Shown here: in pieces, positions 12,901 to 26,900 of the stretch
How the letters are laid out: each line of letters opens with the position of its first letter
Position numbering within the stretch: the stretch's first letter is position 1
Source of the DNA: Amaranthus tricolor
Taxonomy: Eukaryota > Streptophyta > Magnoliopsida > Caryophyllales > Amaranthaceae
Direction of reading: 5' to 3'
DNA: 64,000 bases
NCBI RefSeq assembly: GCF_026212465.1
Contig: NC_080047.1
Location: forward strand, 40,846,422-40,910,421
Program-made: the position numbers and the translations under genes
Notes under the pieces: model-generated
What the model was told of the DNA's origin: nothing
The model's database searches: none
Seen by the model: the letters and a program-made list of their open reading frames with translations, nothing else

Positions 12901-15900
12901 ATGGCGGAAAATACCGACGCACCACCAACAACAATTGATCCAATCGAAATCCATACTCGTCGTGAGCCGTTCGAGTATGGCCTTCTTCCTATCCCTAAAC
13001 TCATCTTTGCTGATCCTTCTGTTACTCTTGGATCTCTCAAAGAAAATCTTCTTCAACGCATTTCTGATTCTGATTCTTTCCGTGTCGACTCGTTCGCCAT
13101 CGCTGATTTCCTTCAAATATCTCATGAACATTCTCGACTTATTCTGGATACCCTAGCTTGTGTTCTTCCTTTTGAATCCGATCCCCTTGTTGTTGCAAAA
13201 CCTGAAGATGTTTCTTCTGTCGGTGTTAATGTGTTTGATTTGATTTTGTTTTTGTATATTCAATCTTATAAAAGACTTTTACCTCGAACTCATAAGGATT
13301 CTGCTGCTGTTGCCGATGTTTGGCCTTCTACTTCTGCTTTTGATGGTTATTTGTCTGCTCTTTCTCCTATCCAGGTACTTTATAAGCTCTCATCTATTTT
13401 TTTCCTACATTTGTGTTGGAACTTAGAGGATTCAAATAGTGGAAAAGATAGAATAACCTAAATTTACGGGCTTAGATGGTAGATACTCAAAGGAAGCAGA
13501 TAATTTGACTCATTTTTTGTTTCATATAGTTATATCTTTTGGGATTAACACTTTGTCATTATTATTGTTGTTGTTGTTGTTGTTGTTAGATAAGTGTTAT
13601 AAGAAAATAATGCTCAGGTTATATTATATGTTACATTTTCGATCTTATTAGATTGTATAACCCAAAATTCAGCTACATGTTAATAACTATTCAGCCAAAA
13701 CTGAACTTTATTTAGGGGTAAGTCGTGGGATGACAATGGGAGATAGAATCCTTCAAATGAGACTTGGGAGAAGAAATGTGGTAAAAATTATTCGTAGTTT
13801 TGGTAGACGGATGCTATTGACTTACACGTCTTCTGCTATCGCCAGAAAGATGCTACATTTATCCTGAAAATCCTTCATACTTTTAAGAGAAATGTTGAAT
13901 CTTTTTAGTGATGACTGAAGTTTTTGTTTTTCATACAGAACTATTAAGAGTACAAATGGGGCAAAACAGTTTATAGGATTTTAAGATAAGAGGAGAATTG
14001 TGAACTACATGTTCCAATTTATGAAGTTTTGGTCTTCATGTGACTAGGGTGTTGATAAAATTCAGGACTTCATTAAACCAATGCACTTCAGGACTTCATT
14101 AATAAAATTCATCTTTGCTGCTTTCTTAAATTGAGTTGAGTTGAGTTAGAAATCAAATACTTTTTGAGTTTGCGTTGTGAGCTTTCTTGTGTGTGATAAC
14201 TGAGCGAAACCGAATACTATTGTGAACAAGAATTCTGAATTTTGTCGGATGGTTTTTCAAACCTTTGAACGTCAGTGAGAGTATTTCAAAGTGAGTCTTC
14301 TACATGGTGAGAATATCCCATTGATTTGGCTGCAATCAGTTTTTTTTTGCAAGTTAAGACATGGGTTGGTAAATTTAGATCCACGTTGTGGCTTGATTCA
14401 TTTTTCTCAAAATGAGGCTGGTGATTGCTGAAGGAAACTATATAAAGTTCTCTAGTAGTGTGCTTAGTTTTTCATTTATTAGCTTAGAGGGTCTAAGATT
14501 TCTTCAATTTTATTTACGTTTGTGTTATATAAACACTTTGTTATTTCGACATATTTGGCTTTTTATGTATGAGATGGTGGGACTTTTGATGTGCTTTCTT
14601 TGCTGTGATGAGGAGTTTGTTTGACCGATATTCAAGAACCTAAACTAAAAGATGCCATCAATGACATCTTTGCTTGCGTTGGTTTTCACTTACAGTGCGT
14701 GCTCATAGAGGCGCATAACGGGGAACGAGGCACTAAATGACGTTCATTTCGAACCGGTTTGGAAACGCGACGCGAATCGTGGCAGCAAGGTTCCGGTTGG
14801 CTAGGGTCAGAGATTTCTCAACCATCCAAATTTAAACTCAAGAAGAGAAGAAGAGAAGATTACTAAGAGATGAAACGTCAAAAGGAACATGAAAATGGGA
14901 AAAGAAATTTTGCTTGAACTTTTAGCCTTTAGGGTTTTGGTTTCCAAGGTCTAAATTTTAATGTGGCATTCGCTTAGTCTTTTCTCTTGTCCCCTCCTTT
15001 CTTTGGTATCTGTTTAATTCTTTTCCCTTGTCTCCTCCTTTCTTTCTTTCAATATTTGATTCTTTTTCCTTTTTGTTTTTCTTTTCTTTCTTTTTTTCTC
15101 TTTTTTATTTTTTTAACGTTTGCCTTTTAACCATCTTCCTTTTTAAACTCCTTTTATATTTATATATAATTTATAATAGTTATTAAATTGTATTATGCTT
15201 CCTACGTTTCCAAAACTCTAAATTATTGTTTCTCGTTTTTGATTTCGTTTCTCGCATGGAACAAATACTCGCCCTTACATTATTTAACCATCGTTATGTA
15301 ACCTATATTATGCATCAATTTTCACGGTCAAAATGTTGCATTGATTGTTACTTAACGTTTAACGCTCGATAATTCATCGTTACACTGGTATTTCACAATA
15401 CAACATTATATGTCGTGAAGAAGCTATTGAAAATTTCCTCTAACATCTTCCTAAATTGTTGAAAAAGTTATTATAACATTTCGTTAAAATTTTATTAATA
15501 CCCATTAACCATAGGTGCTCATAATTTTAATCGTTATAAAAAATAATTAACTATTTAGTTGATTAGTTATCCACTAAAAATACCTCATATTGTGCAATTA
15601 TAATAACTATGCACATATTATTGCACAATAATATTAGTCAACCAAAAAAATGAATTATATGATCAACATTTTATTTATGCGATTTTGTTAAAAAATTCCC
15701 ACCGTGTCTGCGACTCGCATTAATATTCTATTATAGCCGTTTTTTGCGACATCGCAACCGTTTTTTCAAACGCAACCGCGACTGTGTGTATTCCATGGTT
15801 TCTCGTATTGCATTGAATTTCATTTTATGCAACTTTGGCATTGCTAGTTGCTATTTGCTGTCTTTTTAATAGTAATTGAAAGGCTTTGTTGACCAGGTAG

Positions 15901-18900
15901 ATTTAACTGTTAATGCTATAGGAAGATGCGTGATGAGTGCATTTTCTTTTCTTTCTGCATACTCTTCAATTTGTGAAAGTCTCTTTAGGAAATTTCCATT
16001 CTCAGGCTTTTTTTTTCACTGATGAATTTTGGAATGGCAAAGTTTTTTTGAAGGGTGATAGTTAATATTTTTTTTTATCTTTCCCAATTAGAGAGCAACC
16101 ATGAAAATTTAGTGTAGGAAGAATTGTTGGCAAGGCAGGCTAGTACGTTGGTTGATATTTTAGCTAGCCATTTTTAGACTCATGCTTAAGAAGCCAGAGC
16201 TAGTCACCTTAAGAATGTGTATAATTGTATATGAATTGCTTTAAGGAGTTTTTATTGTGAGACCCTGGGATCATAATCTAGGGTAAATTGATCAAGCGCT
16301 TTGAAGCTGGAATATGTTAAGAGTTGGTTATTCTTGGAAGTTGTAACTTGATTACTTGTAACAGGTATGCTATTTTTCTGTCACGATGATACATTTGTGT
16401 CTGCTCTGTGGATGAGATTTTGACTTGGTACTTTAGTTGCAAACAAATATATCTTTGTCCCTTGTGGCAGAATATGATGTCATATGTTCATTGTCATTAG
16501 AAGTCAATAATATATCTTTGCCTATAAGGATTCCATGGTAAATGAGAGGTTTTTGGTTACAGAAAAACCCCAACATGTGCATAGGAGAGGAAGAAACTTA
16601 GAGAAATTAGTTGCACCAAGGAGCCACTGTAAACATGCTAGTGAAAAAGTGTTGCATGCCCTCCTGCCCCAAAAAAGGGAAAAGTCTTACACTGTCAGGA
16701 TTAAAAGGTTTAGAGAAATAAAAGAAGATTAGAGAAAGCATTAGAGGATGTTTGTGAATTTGAATTTGAGTGTTCCATAATATTTTCACGTCTTGCTATT
16801 CTCTTTCACAATCACTTTATACGGGATAGACTCCACAAGTTTAGATCTAAGCAATTGTCTATCCCAGCGGCATAGATAGTTTCACAAATATCTCTCATTA
16901 ACTTATTTTGCTACCTTTTCTCAGAGCAATAATCTATATTAGCTTTAATTGTCAAACCTTGCTAATGTTAACTATAATTTTCTTTGATTTACTGCTAACT
17001 TGTAATGCAAAAAACATTTCATATGTTTATACTCCTTCCTGTGTTAATCAAATGCCCCCATTTTTTATTAGCACTATTCACCAATCACTCTTAGTTTGTA
17101 TATTTATTCAATCAATAAGTTAAAATATAGTCAAATGATTTCTTGTTGGACTCATCTCTATGTATATTTTATTCATATAGATTTTTTTATAATTTTTAAC
17201 TAAGCACAATTAGAGATATTTAAGTATTAAAGTAAAGCATCGACAAGTATGCAAAACCAAATGGGATGATTAGAATAGGTTTATAAATTTTAAATATGAG
17301 TTTTAAGTCAAACATGGATTTTTCTCATTAAAACACTTGCTTTGGAAGGGAGGTGATGGAAAATGGCATTAGCAATACGTGTGTGTATATATATATATAT
17401 ATATAATTTTGTTTATTGAATTGACAACCTTGTGAGGGGTATTTTTACACTATATTTGAGAACCATGTTTGAAGTTTGAAGAGAAAACGGCACAAATTGT
17501 TTGTTGACATTTGGAGGGATATGCTCATAATGTGAGTGATCCATGCTAAAAGATTGAAGAGATACCCCTACTTGATTTACCTCAATGGATCCTTTAATGG
17601 AACAACTTATTTCTTGAGGTTTGTCAGGCTATGCTCACAATGAAAAAGATCCTGTGTGGTCTGCCATCTCAAATTTTTAATATATAAAACATCTTCATGT
17701 TATGTTAGGCATAGTGGTGTGTAAAAGAAATATTATAAAACAATGAAAAAGGAATGTATATAGATTAATATAATTTATTTGAGTATATTCTGAAATTTTT
17801 TGTTGCAAATTTGAAGGGACACCCAAAAGTACTAAATGAGACACAATTTCATTTATCAACCAAGTTACAACATGATATTTCGGAAAATTTTTACAAAATT
17901 CCACTCCCTCCTAATTGTATTTTTTGTCCCATTTGAAATTGCACGTTTACCAATGTACTAGTTTAGTCCATAATATTTCTGATTGCACAATTAAAAATTA
18001 CAAAATTTGATCAAAACAAGATTTACATTGAGACGTATCCAACAAGATCCCACTAAACTATGTTTTAACTTATAGATTAAGAATAAAATATAAAATAATA
18101 GTGATTGATGAATATTGTCAATTTCCAAATAGGACAAATAGTAGGGATAAGAGAGAGATATTGACTTAAATATATTCTATGACTGTTGATTATGCTTTTT
18201 GAGGTGAATTGACTTGTAGATGGATAAGTGAAATGTGATATTTAGAAGAGAATATGAGGACAAGTCTTGCTAGAGTTTGAGATGAGAAATTTTACCAGAT
18301 TTGATTTCGTATATATGTAATGTGAAAGCTTGATGTATCCGTGCACCGGTGTTCAATTTCTTCTAAAACTTTGATACAACTTTGTATACAATATCCAGCT
18401 AACTCTATAGTGAACCAGGTCAGATTTACTGTAAATGGCATTCAGTAATTCCAATTTCCATCTTTAATGGAAATTTCCATGAATGCTTTTTATAGGTAAA
18501 ACTCTGAACTTAGTACTTCAGCTTGCTAACTTTTAATGACTGTTGCGCACCCCTTTGGTGGCTGATGAATGATGGGAACGATTAATCTTGCACCTTTGAT
18601 GCTTTATGAAATGAAATATCTGACTTCTAGATGTCTACTCATATTGCAGCTTGTACGCAGCAATACTCGCAAATTTATGCCATCACAAGCAGATGAAGAA
18701 GCTCATCAATTATCCTACTTACAAAAGCACTTGGCAAATATTCTAACCCTTTTAGCAGAGCCAATTGAAGGCGAAGGCGATGAAGCTTTGGTTAGTTACA
18801 AACATTATATCATATTATATAGTGTAGAGTTGCTAATTTCATGAAGGATTATTTCTTTCACTTCCCTTGATGGTTATAGGCATGACATGATTATTGATTT

Positions 18901-21900
18901 TGATTGTACAAGGTTCAAAATTTTACTTTAAAAATTGATTTCCTCCCTTATCTCTCACAGCGATGCTGTTTAATCAGTATGGTCAAAATGAATTCTATAT
19001 TATGCATGATGTTCTTTTAAGTCAGACATAAATCAAACTTTATTTTCCAAGAAATTTGCTATTTTCTCGAACCATTGACAATTTAGTGTATTTTAGACTT
19101 GAATTGACACTAGAAAATATTTTAGATGTTTAAAGCTGACTGTAATTTGATCAGCAAGAATTTCATATTTTGTGGTCTGATTCTAAAGTTTTGTTAGTTT
19201 TTTATCAGATTAATGGTATGATCATTTCTGTCTACAGATTGTGGGTCAAAGTTATCAGTTGTGCAGCTATTGAGCATCTATGATCTGGATCACTACTTGC
19301 TTTTACATATTTATCTTGCTACATCATATAAACTAACCAGGGTCAAAATTTGCTGTGGGCAACATGTCATTTCTTAAGAAATCTGTATTTGAGTCAGTTA
19401 ATTATTCTGGTAGAAAGATAATGGCTTTTACCATTTAAGAATTTTTTTGTTCTGCTGTGGGTCTACTTAATGCTCTGCGTTCCACTCCTTATGTAATAAA
19501 TGGTGAACATGGCTGGGAATATTCAGACTTTCATAATTTTCCTAATTGCTCTCGTTATTTAATTGCTATATTTATAAGCTGCTTGCCTTGTACTTGTAAC
19601 AATACTCTTTTACTATTTTAAAAATCATACCAACTTGGATTGCTTTTTATTACAGGTTCTCCCAATGGAAAGGTTTGAACACCTCGGTTTTCTGATTCAG
19701 TTTTGTATGAAGGGATCTGAAGTAGTACCATTGAGCCAAGCAGCACCATTTTTTGCAAATTCAGACCCTGATATGCCTGCTGCACCGGTACCTGCAGCAC
19801 AAGTTCATGATTGGCTTCTGCAGAAGATAGCTGATGCTTTAGAACATATAACTGAAAGGGCCACTGCGAAGGAAAATGGTCCATCAAATGGTTCTGATCA
19901 AGACATTGCTATGGCTGATGCTAACACAGGCTCGGCTAAGGCTTCAACAAGCTCTAGAGGCTTGACTTTCATTGAAGGCATTTCTAAGTCCTCTTATGTG
20001 AAACAAGCCGCTGAAGTAGGCTCCTCACTCAAGGTTGGCTTGTGTTTTATATTGATCTTTTCCCGCTGGAGGCCTTACACACTTAAAAACTTTGTCAAAA
20101 GAAAAAGTCTTCATGTTTTAAAACAAGAGCTTGTAAGTTGCCATTTGGCATGCATTTGACACTATGAGGATGTAATAGACTAAACAACAAAATTCACCCA
20201 AGAGACTAGCCTAGTAGGTAAGAGAACTCATTTACTCTATAAACCCCACCTTGGTTGCCCTTACAATTGATGTGGAACAAAGTCCCATAACCTTTTAATG
20301 GCTTCAAATCTATTTCGTTACATTCGAATCCCCATAAGTTCCAACGTCCTCGTTGGTCACAGCTGGTTTAACCCTGGCCACCACTTCGAGTTGGCTCTGA
20401 TACCATGGTTACAGAATAAACAAGAGAATTCACCCAAAAAACTAACCTAGTAGGTGAAGGAGCTACATCTAAATGCTCTGAAATCACTTTAACATTTTTC
20501 CAAACAATTACAACAGAAAGACACTAGAAGAGACTCGTTTAAGATTTACCACAGAACAAAAGGTTTAGGTTGTAGAGGCTTATCGAAGAGGCAAAATTGT
20601 AATGATTTTTTTATATGGTTTGTGATTTTTTTTACATGTACAGGGAGTGTTATCTTTCACAAAGACAATACCTTGTGAGAAAAATGCATTTATTGCTATC
20701 ATAGTGCAAAATGTTACATGTGGTCATAGTTGCAGCAATGGTTATGAAAGTAGTCAATGCCAATAGTTTTAATGTTATTGTGGCCTATATTGCTATCGTG
20801 TAAAAACCTTTACAATGTGGTCATATTGTGGTCATGATGCAGTGATGTGACCAATATTTTGCACTATGAATATTATACACACATGCAATCACATAATACA
20901 CACATATAACATAAAAGAAATCTAGTAATTGTTTATTTCTATTATTGACCATGTTCTTGAAGTGTTATGCTTGAGCAATTTTGTTGACTTTGATTGTGTT
21001 GCAGGTTCTGAATTGTCATGACTCTGTTATTTATGTTTTAGCACCATTAAGATATGCCACCATATATGGCTGCTCTGATGCAACCATAGTTCTTGGAGCT
21101 GTTGGCAAGGTATATATATAAATTGAAGAACATTTATCTCGTTTTTTGTTGGCCTTGATAATCCCATATTTTGGTTTTTAAAAAAGAAATAGCTAGAGAT
21201 GTGAAACTGACAGCAAAGTTATCGTGGAAATAATTATGTCAACAGGCTTTAAGAGTGGAACATTGTGAGCGAGTACATGTCATCTCTGCAGCTAAACGAG
21301 CTTGCATTGCAAACTGTCGTGAGTGCATGTTTTTCCTGGGAGTCAACCAACGGCCTCTTATTGTTGGTGATAACCATAAGCTACAGGTATACTGCTTTTT
21401 TCTAACCACTGTTTCTCATCTTGACTATTTCTATATTGATGTTTCTCAAAAGTCATTAGAGAGAGAAAAGTAAGAAAACCCTTTTGCATGCTTGCTATGA
21501 TCAGATGTCTAATATGTTGCTTTGATTCATAAGAATAATTACCTTCCTATTTGGATGGTGGTAATGCTTTGCTGTGAACCATTGTTTCTCATCTTATTGT
21601 TACTTGTATGTCTATATTTCTCAGATGTCGAGAAAGAAAGAGAAAACCATGTGGCATGATTGGCTGCTATTTAAAATGTTGCTTTACTCATTAGAACCGC
21701 TACCCTAGTGCTGCTATTTGTTTAGTTTTCTTGCCTCCACTTCTGCAAATTTTGGCCATCTTAAGAATAAGTTGGAGTGATGGGAAGTGGTGCGGAAATG
21801 CTGCAAAGGCATTGATTATTTTGACTGGAGTATGTTCAGGATACTCAAGTGGCAAAGTGTTGAAGCTTGAATAAATAATCTAACTACAGTGACCCTAGTT

Positions 21901-23919
21901 AGCAGAAACAAAAAACCTCCCACTATATACCGTTTCAGCAACTTCGTCCCAAAAACTCTAGATTGTTTCTAAAATAAGGTGCCTCAATTGATTTTATTAT
22001 TAAGATTTAAATCTATAACTGATTAAAATATTATTTAAAAAGACCCTATCGTAAGGACTTTATGAGCAGCATTCCACGATTGTAACATATGCGCTGGATG
22101 CGATCTCTATATTATAACATATCACATCATGCTTTGTCAATACTTCAGCTAGAGCATAACCGTAAGTTAGATCTCCGAAATTATGCATTTGAATTTCAAA
22201 CGCTTTTCGGAAGCCGTCTTATTCATATTTTCGTCCTCATATACTGCTTAGCTCTGAAAGTGTAACTTTTAGGAATGCTTTGTTTGAAATTTGGAACCTG
22301 GAGGAGTTTTTTCAATTTTCTTTTACTGTCAATTGTCAGTGGCACATTTTGTGGAGACAGGTATCAACCCTGTAAAACCATTGATGCATTGATGTTAAAC
22401 ATCTGAGAGAAGAATGATCTTATATCTTTGCCAATATCCTCTTTTTTATTTAATGTTCGTCTACAATCTATAGTAAAGCTCTGCATACGTTTTCTCTTAT
22501 TTCCTCCTGCTGAGTACTTGGTTTTGAGTAAAGTGTTCTGTTTTAAAATTCAGGTGGCACCATACAATACCTTTTACCCACATTTGGAGGATCACATGAG
22601 TCAAGTTGGTGTTGAGCCCACCATTAACATGTGGAATGAACCTTTGGCACTGGGTGTGGTTGATCCACACGATTCATTATCACATCCAGCAGGTGTTTCT
22701 GATGTTCAAGCTGAGACAGCTGCACTGCTTGATCCTGATCAGTTTACGAACTTTTTGGTGAGCTGAAACTCTCGTGTATATCTAGTTATATGTACTTTCA
22801 TTTGTTCACCAATATACTTTTCATCTTTCGAATGTATTTGTGAATTTTCCCTCCTTTCTATGAAAAACTTGTGGAAAGAGGAGTAAGTTGTGGAAAGGCT
22901 TTTCTAGCAGCAAGATTTTCTATGTTTTGACATTGATTATGATGCATGTTGTCGCAGATTCCAAATTGGTTTGGTGGTGAAGATCTGGGAACCACTAAAG
23001 ACAACCCATTTTCTTTACCTGAAGCTTATATTGCCTCCCAGCAAAAAAATGTAAGTTGTGCCTTTTCCTTAAAACGCAGGTTGTGATTTTTTGTTTGTGA
23101 TGCTTGACTTGTGGGTTTTAGTGCGTAAGTTTCATGAATGCTGACTTTGTAAATGGCTCTCTTCCTTCAGAACACAAACCTGGGAGAGGTTAAGCAAGTT
23201 CTGCAAGAGACCCCACTCGACGAGGGCAAAAAACGAGAATTGTCTTGTGCACTTCATGTATTATTCAAAGATTGGTTGTACGGTAAAGGCTGAATCTCTT
23301 GATGGTCATTGATGCTTGAATTTATTTGTGCCTTTTCCATCTTTCTGATAATGAATGCAAGTTCTGTCTTATTTTACTTCATCCGTCTACTACGTTGTGT
23401 CTTATTTTACTACCATACCGCCCTTCACTTCTACTAGTCTAGAAGAATGCCTTGAGCCAAACAGTGATACATTTCTTCATCTTTTTTCAAATTGATTATG
23501 TATTCTCATCGCAAGTCCAATTTGCTTTTCAACGTCTTTAGGAGGAAAATTTTTAGCATTCCCTTATCTTAGGTCTGTTGGCTCGTTTTGGATTGAGAAT
23601 GAATGTTGGAATACTCTCAATTTCTGATCTATAGAAGAACAAGTGGGACTGGGAATCCCTTGGATTATATCCTTCGTATTCCAGGGCACTGCCGTGGGAA
23701 AGGAATCATAATACATTGTTATGAAGTTAGTTTAATGAATAGCTTTGTGATACAATGCCCCCCTTCCAAACAAAAAAGAGAAGAAAAGTCTATGATGCAA
23801 AAGAAAGGCAGTTTGAATGGTTATTAATTGTAGTTGTATTCAATTTCCAACGACTCTTGTCTTTTGCTGTTGCAGCTTCTGGGAATATTCGCCAACTCTA
23901 TTGCTTACAAGGAGACTGA
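12901..23919 (+). CDS. TBCCD1: TBCC domain-containing protein 1 homologue, nine exons
   Basis: Exons: 12901-13374, 18650-18790, 19656-20033, 21005-21109, 21246-21386, 22554-22757, 22958-23050, 23171-23282, 23876-23919. They splice through GT-AG junctions into 1692 nt (563 residues), ending ...NIRQLYCLQGD-stop. The N-terminal half (1 to about 290) carries the family's helical region, with FEYGLLPIPKL near residue 20 and an acidic/Ser-rich linker near 280-300. The C-CAP/tubulin-cofactor-C-like beta-helix starts about residue 305 (FIEGISKSS) and runs through VLNCHDSVIYVLAPLRYATI to VNQRPLIVGDNH (about 331-410). Animal and algal TBCCD1 proteins act in centrosome/basal-body and organelle positioning. 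The plant role is poorly known (orthologues At3g57890 and At2g42230, from memory). I do not see the Q-x-R arginine-finger context used by true cofactor C. The ATG starts the only long frame and has a CT-rich leader just upstream. Intron 1 is 5.3 kb and full of repeats. Confidence 0.93.
13536..13595 (+). mobile_element. 3' tail fragment of an RTE-type LINE in TBCCD1 intron 1
   Basis: TTTTGGGATTAACACTTTGTC is followed directly by ATTATT(GTT)n. In plant RTE LINEs a CTTTTGGGATTAAGGCTTTG-like 3' end followed by (TTG)n is characteristic; compare 41080-41325 here. Only the tail is left. Confidence 0.5.
14680..15850. other. Unassigned repeat-like block in TBCCD1 intron 1
   Basis: Locally CG-richer words rare elsewhere in this window (CGCGACGCGAATCG near 14770, GCGACATCGCAACCG near 15745) bracket about 1 kb of AT-rich DNA with a long CT-rich tract at 14970-15120. 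This looks like an old insertion. No TIRs, target duplication or coding frame could be established. Confidence 0.3.
17030..17275. mobile_element. Stowaway-like MITE remnant in TBCCD1 intron 1
   Basis: The left end ACTCCTTCCTGTGTTAATCA...TGCCCCCATTTTTT is matched imperfectly by the inverse of the right side (ACCAAATGGGATGATTAGAATA). The size and the CTCC-type terminus fit Tc1/Mariner MITEs. The right boundary is approximate. Confidence 0.45.
17370..17406. repeat. (GT)n(AT)n microsatellite
   Basis: CGTGTGTGTATATATAT... forms a short compound dinucleotide run within TBCCD1 intron 1. Confidence 0.8.
17903..18147. mobile_element. Stowaway-like MITE remnant in TBCCD1 intron 1
   Basis: The left end ACTCCCTCCTAATTGTATTT and the inverse of the right end (AAATAGTAGGGA) form an imperfect TIR. 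The internal block AACAAGATCCCACTAAACTATGTTTTAA is shared with the MITE at 32771-33025, placing both in one family. Confidence 0.6.
20176..20480 (-). mobile_element. TRIM-like LTR retrotransposon remnant in TBCCD1 intron 3
   Basis: On the minus strand TGGTATCAGAGCCAACTC (about 20387-20406) is a textbook primer-binding site complementary to initiator tRNA-Met. Two direct copies of an LTR-edge sequence flank a short non-coding interior: AATTCACCCAAGAGACTAGCC..TAGTAGGTAAG at about 20190-20225, and AATTCACCCAAAAAACTAACC..TAGTAGGTGAAG at about 20427-20465. The minus-strand purine stretch AAGGTGGGG near 20247 fits a polypurine tract. No gag-pol is present. Confidence 0.6.
20690..20875. repeat. Degenerate ATTGTGGTCAT-type repeat in TBCCD1 intron 3
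   Basis: Words such as GTGGTCATAG, GTGGTCATAT and GTGGTCATGA with CAATG spacers recur through this short stretch. It resembles a scattered plant repeat but cannot be assigned to a superfamily. Confidence 0.35.
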
Positions 23920-26900
23920 TACGCGCGTCTGCAAAAAAATGATCAAGATCGTGTAGGAGGATGTTCCTTTGCTTGTCTTCGACTTGAAAGCCCCGTATTT
24001 GTGACCTTTCGAGTCGATGATGTTCTCTACTTGTAACATCATTTACATAGTAGTATTGCAACAATTATAAATTAGAATTTGGGCAGGGTGCATGTTTTGC
24101 GCTATGCTAAGCTCTTCAATTTTTCGTGTAAGGAAATTCTTTGTATGATTTAGTTTCTGTAGTTCACCCGCTGTGAAATTTGTTACTGGAGTTCCTCATT
24201 TGTCTGATTGCATATCTTATTCATATGCTGCCGTATTCGTTTTCAATTGCTGTTTCTTTTTTGTTGATGTGGTTGTCAGAATGTTTTTTTCAATAAAAAA
24301 TTGAAAAATAAGTTTAGTTTTAAAGTAATTCAAAATTAATCAAAGAGTAGTTTATTGTTCATAACAGCGAACTAAGCAATGATACAAGCTTTGATCTTTG
24401 GCTCAAACATGAAGATGCTTATTATAAGAATTATTTTAGGATTAAATTTATTTTTATAATTTTCTTTATTAAAAAGCTTATCTATTTCAGATGGCCACTA
24501 TTGACAATAAGAAGTAATCTCTAATCTATAGTTTCTAGGATCAAACATTCCTACCAATTTATGATTCATGATTTTCCCCCTGTCCCTAGTGGGTTTCCCA
24601 ACATGAAGTCAAAAAAAAAAAGAAGCTCATTTTTTATTTTGAATTTGCTAAATTTACATATATTGTTATATTCTATTAAAGTTACGATATTTACTTTTGG
24701 GGTATAAATTTACATTATTATTCGATATTTACTTATTTAGTTTCTCTTTCATTTCATTTAGATATATTAATATATTTTTCATTTTATTTGCAAATTTACT
24801 AATGTGACTAATATTATAGTACTACAGCTAATAATATACTAATATGATACTAATACAACCATCATGATATTTAAACGACTAATAATATATTAATATATAA
24901 GCATATAGTACAAATATGATTAATAATATGCCAAACACCACAAATGGATGGTTATCATATCAAAAAATATATTGATGTTTGCCTTATCAAAAAAAGGATG
25001 ATTACACAACAATAACACTAAAGCACCTTAGTCATTAAGAAAACTCTTAGAGGATGCGCAACTTTGATCACTTGGAAAAGTTTCATACTATTGCTTTAAT
25101 TAGTGATAAGCATGGTTTATGAATTATTTGAATATAAAATTAGTAATCTTATATGTGTAATTAAGTTATTATATAACTCTTAACTTTAAGTATATTAAAA
25201 CTATAAATTGATTTGTTTTAAAAACTATAAAAGTATTACTATTAAATTGAGATTCATATTATTAATATATTACTATATAAAACATAATCATAAAATTATG
25301 CACTAAATGAGTATAGTTTATAAGTAATTACATAAAATAATAGAAAATTTCTACACATAAAAAGTAATATAAAAATTTAAATGCTCAATGTCTTTGTAAA
25401 ACCTTAAAATATATTTTAAGCCTAAAGAACATAATTTTTACTATAATAATTAACATATAACTTAATTTAAGTATTTATGTATATTAAACTTGTCAAACAT
25501 AGGTGATAAAATTATCATTTGAAATTTATTTCACCGATATCCTATCCTAATTATTAATTATTATTTACTCAAATAATTAATGTATAATCTATTTAATTTG
25601 TGAAGTTTTTTAATATAGCTATGTAAGTAATATACAAGATTATCTATGAAAAACTTTTAAAATTATTTTCTTTTCTTAATTTATTACAAATTTATTTTAA
25701 TGAAAATTAATAATTTACATCAATAATTAATATGTTATTCGATAATTGTCCATTGTAATTAAAAGATATTACATATTTTAGATGATTGTATATGCCAAAA
25801 AATTAGTAGTAAATAAGGTAAAGTTTTAAAATCTTTTGTAATTAATCAATTAAACAAATCTAATTAGAAAGATATTACATGATATGCTAAAAAAATTTTC
25901 CTAATAAGAAAACGAAAAGAGCGACATAATTTTTATTATAAAGTCGACATGTGTCCTAATCGTCTTTTCATTAGTATATTGTATCATTTTTAACATACTT
26001 ACCAAATTAATGATATTGTTTAACATTTTAGTCACATTATACTACAGATTTCACAATATTATTCAAAAATTTACACTGGTCTATAAATTTAGGAACAATA
26101 TTATTCTACAGCTATTAAACAAATTTGGAAAATAATTTTGCTATATTAAAATATTATTTTCTTTTATTTTGGAAATGATATAGGAATCATATTGGAAAAT
26201 AATAAAACTGTCCAAATCTTATTCTGCACCTTAAATAAATTCTAGTATTTTAGGAAATGATTTTCAATAAATAATCAACTGCCACGTCAACATAATTAAG
26301 CGGAAAAATATTAAATAAAAGTCTGACACGTGTCAATCTTGTTTCTTCATTAGTAGTCTTTATAGATTATAGATATAGATAGATAGGACAGGCCTAATGT
26401 AATATCAACTTTGATAATGATGTATCTGTATATAAGCAAAATAGGTGTTCAGCTCTAATCAAATCTCACTTTTCATGTCTTTCATAGGTTTTTTTTAATC
26501 AATTTTTTTTCCATTAATTACTGTGAATTAAAATTATGAACTTGGTGAAAATCAAATATAATAAAATTATAGAATTAAAGGAACTTTTTCTGTCACATAA
26601 AATTCGCTATATAATTAGTTTTAGTTTGTCTAATAAAATTTGCTATATTTCTAATCTTGATTATGGCTTTATATTTATTCATTTATTTTTATTTACAATT
26701 TTAATTTGTTTTTTTATCTAATTTACACATTTTAAATATCTTATATTCCAAAGCCAAAACCATATATATCCAAGTAATTTCCCCTTTAATATGAATTAAG
26801 TTATTGTTTAGACCACCGAAAATTAATAATGATATTATTCTATTAGGAATCTTCATCCTTCAAAACTGAAAATAAATTCTACATCACCATTGCTAATATA

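Noticed and set aside
12737..13156. 139-codon frame overlapping TBCCD1 exon 1
   Set aside because: It lies in a CT-rich leader and a wrong frame of a well-supported exon. Its product is a low-complexity Leu/Ser/Pro string.
20387..20406. TGGTATCAGAGCC-like sequence as part of a tRNA gene
   Set aside because: No cloverleaf can be drawn around it. It fits a retroelement primer-binding site.
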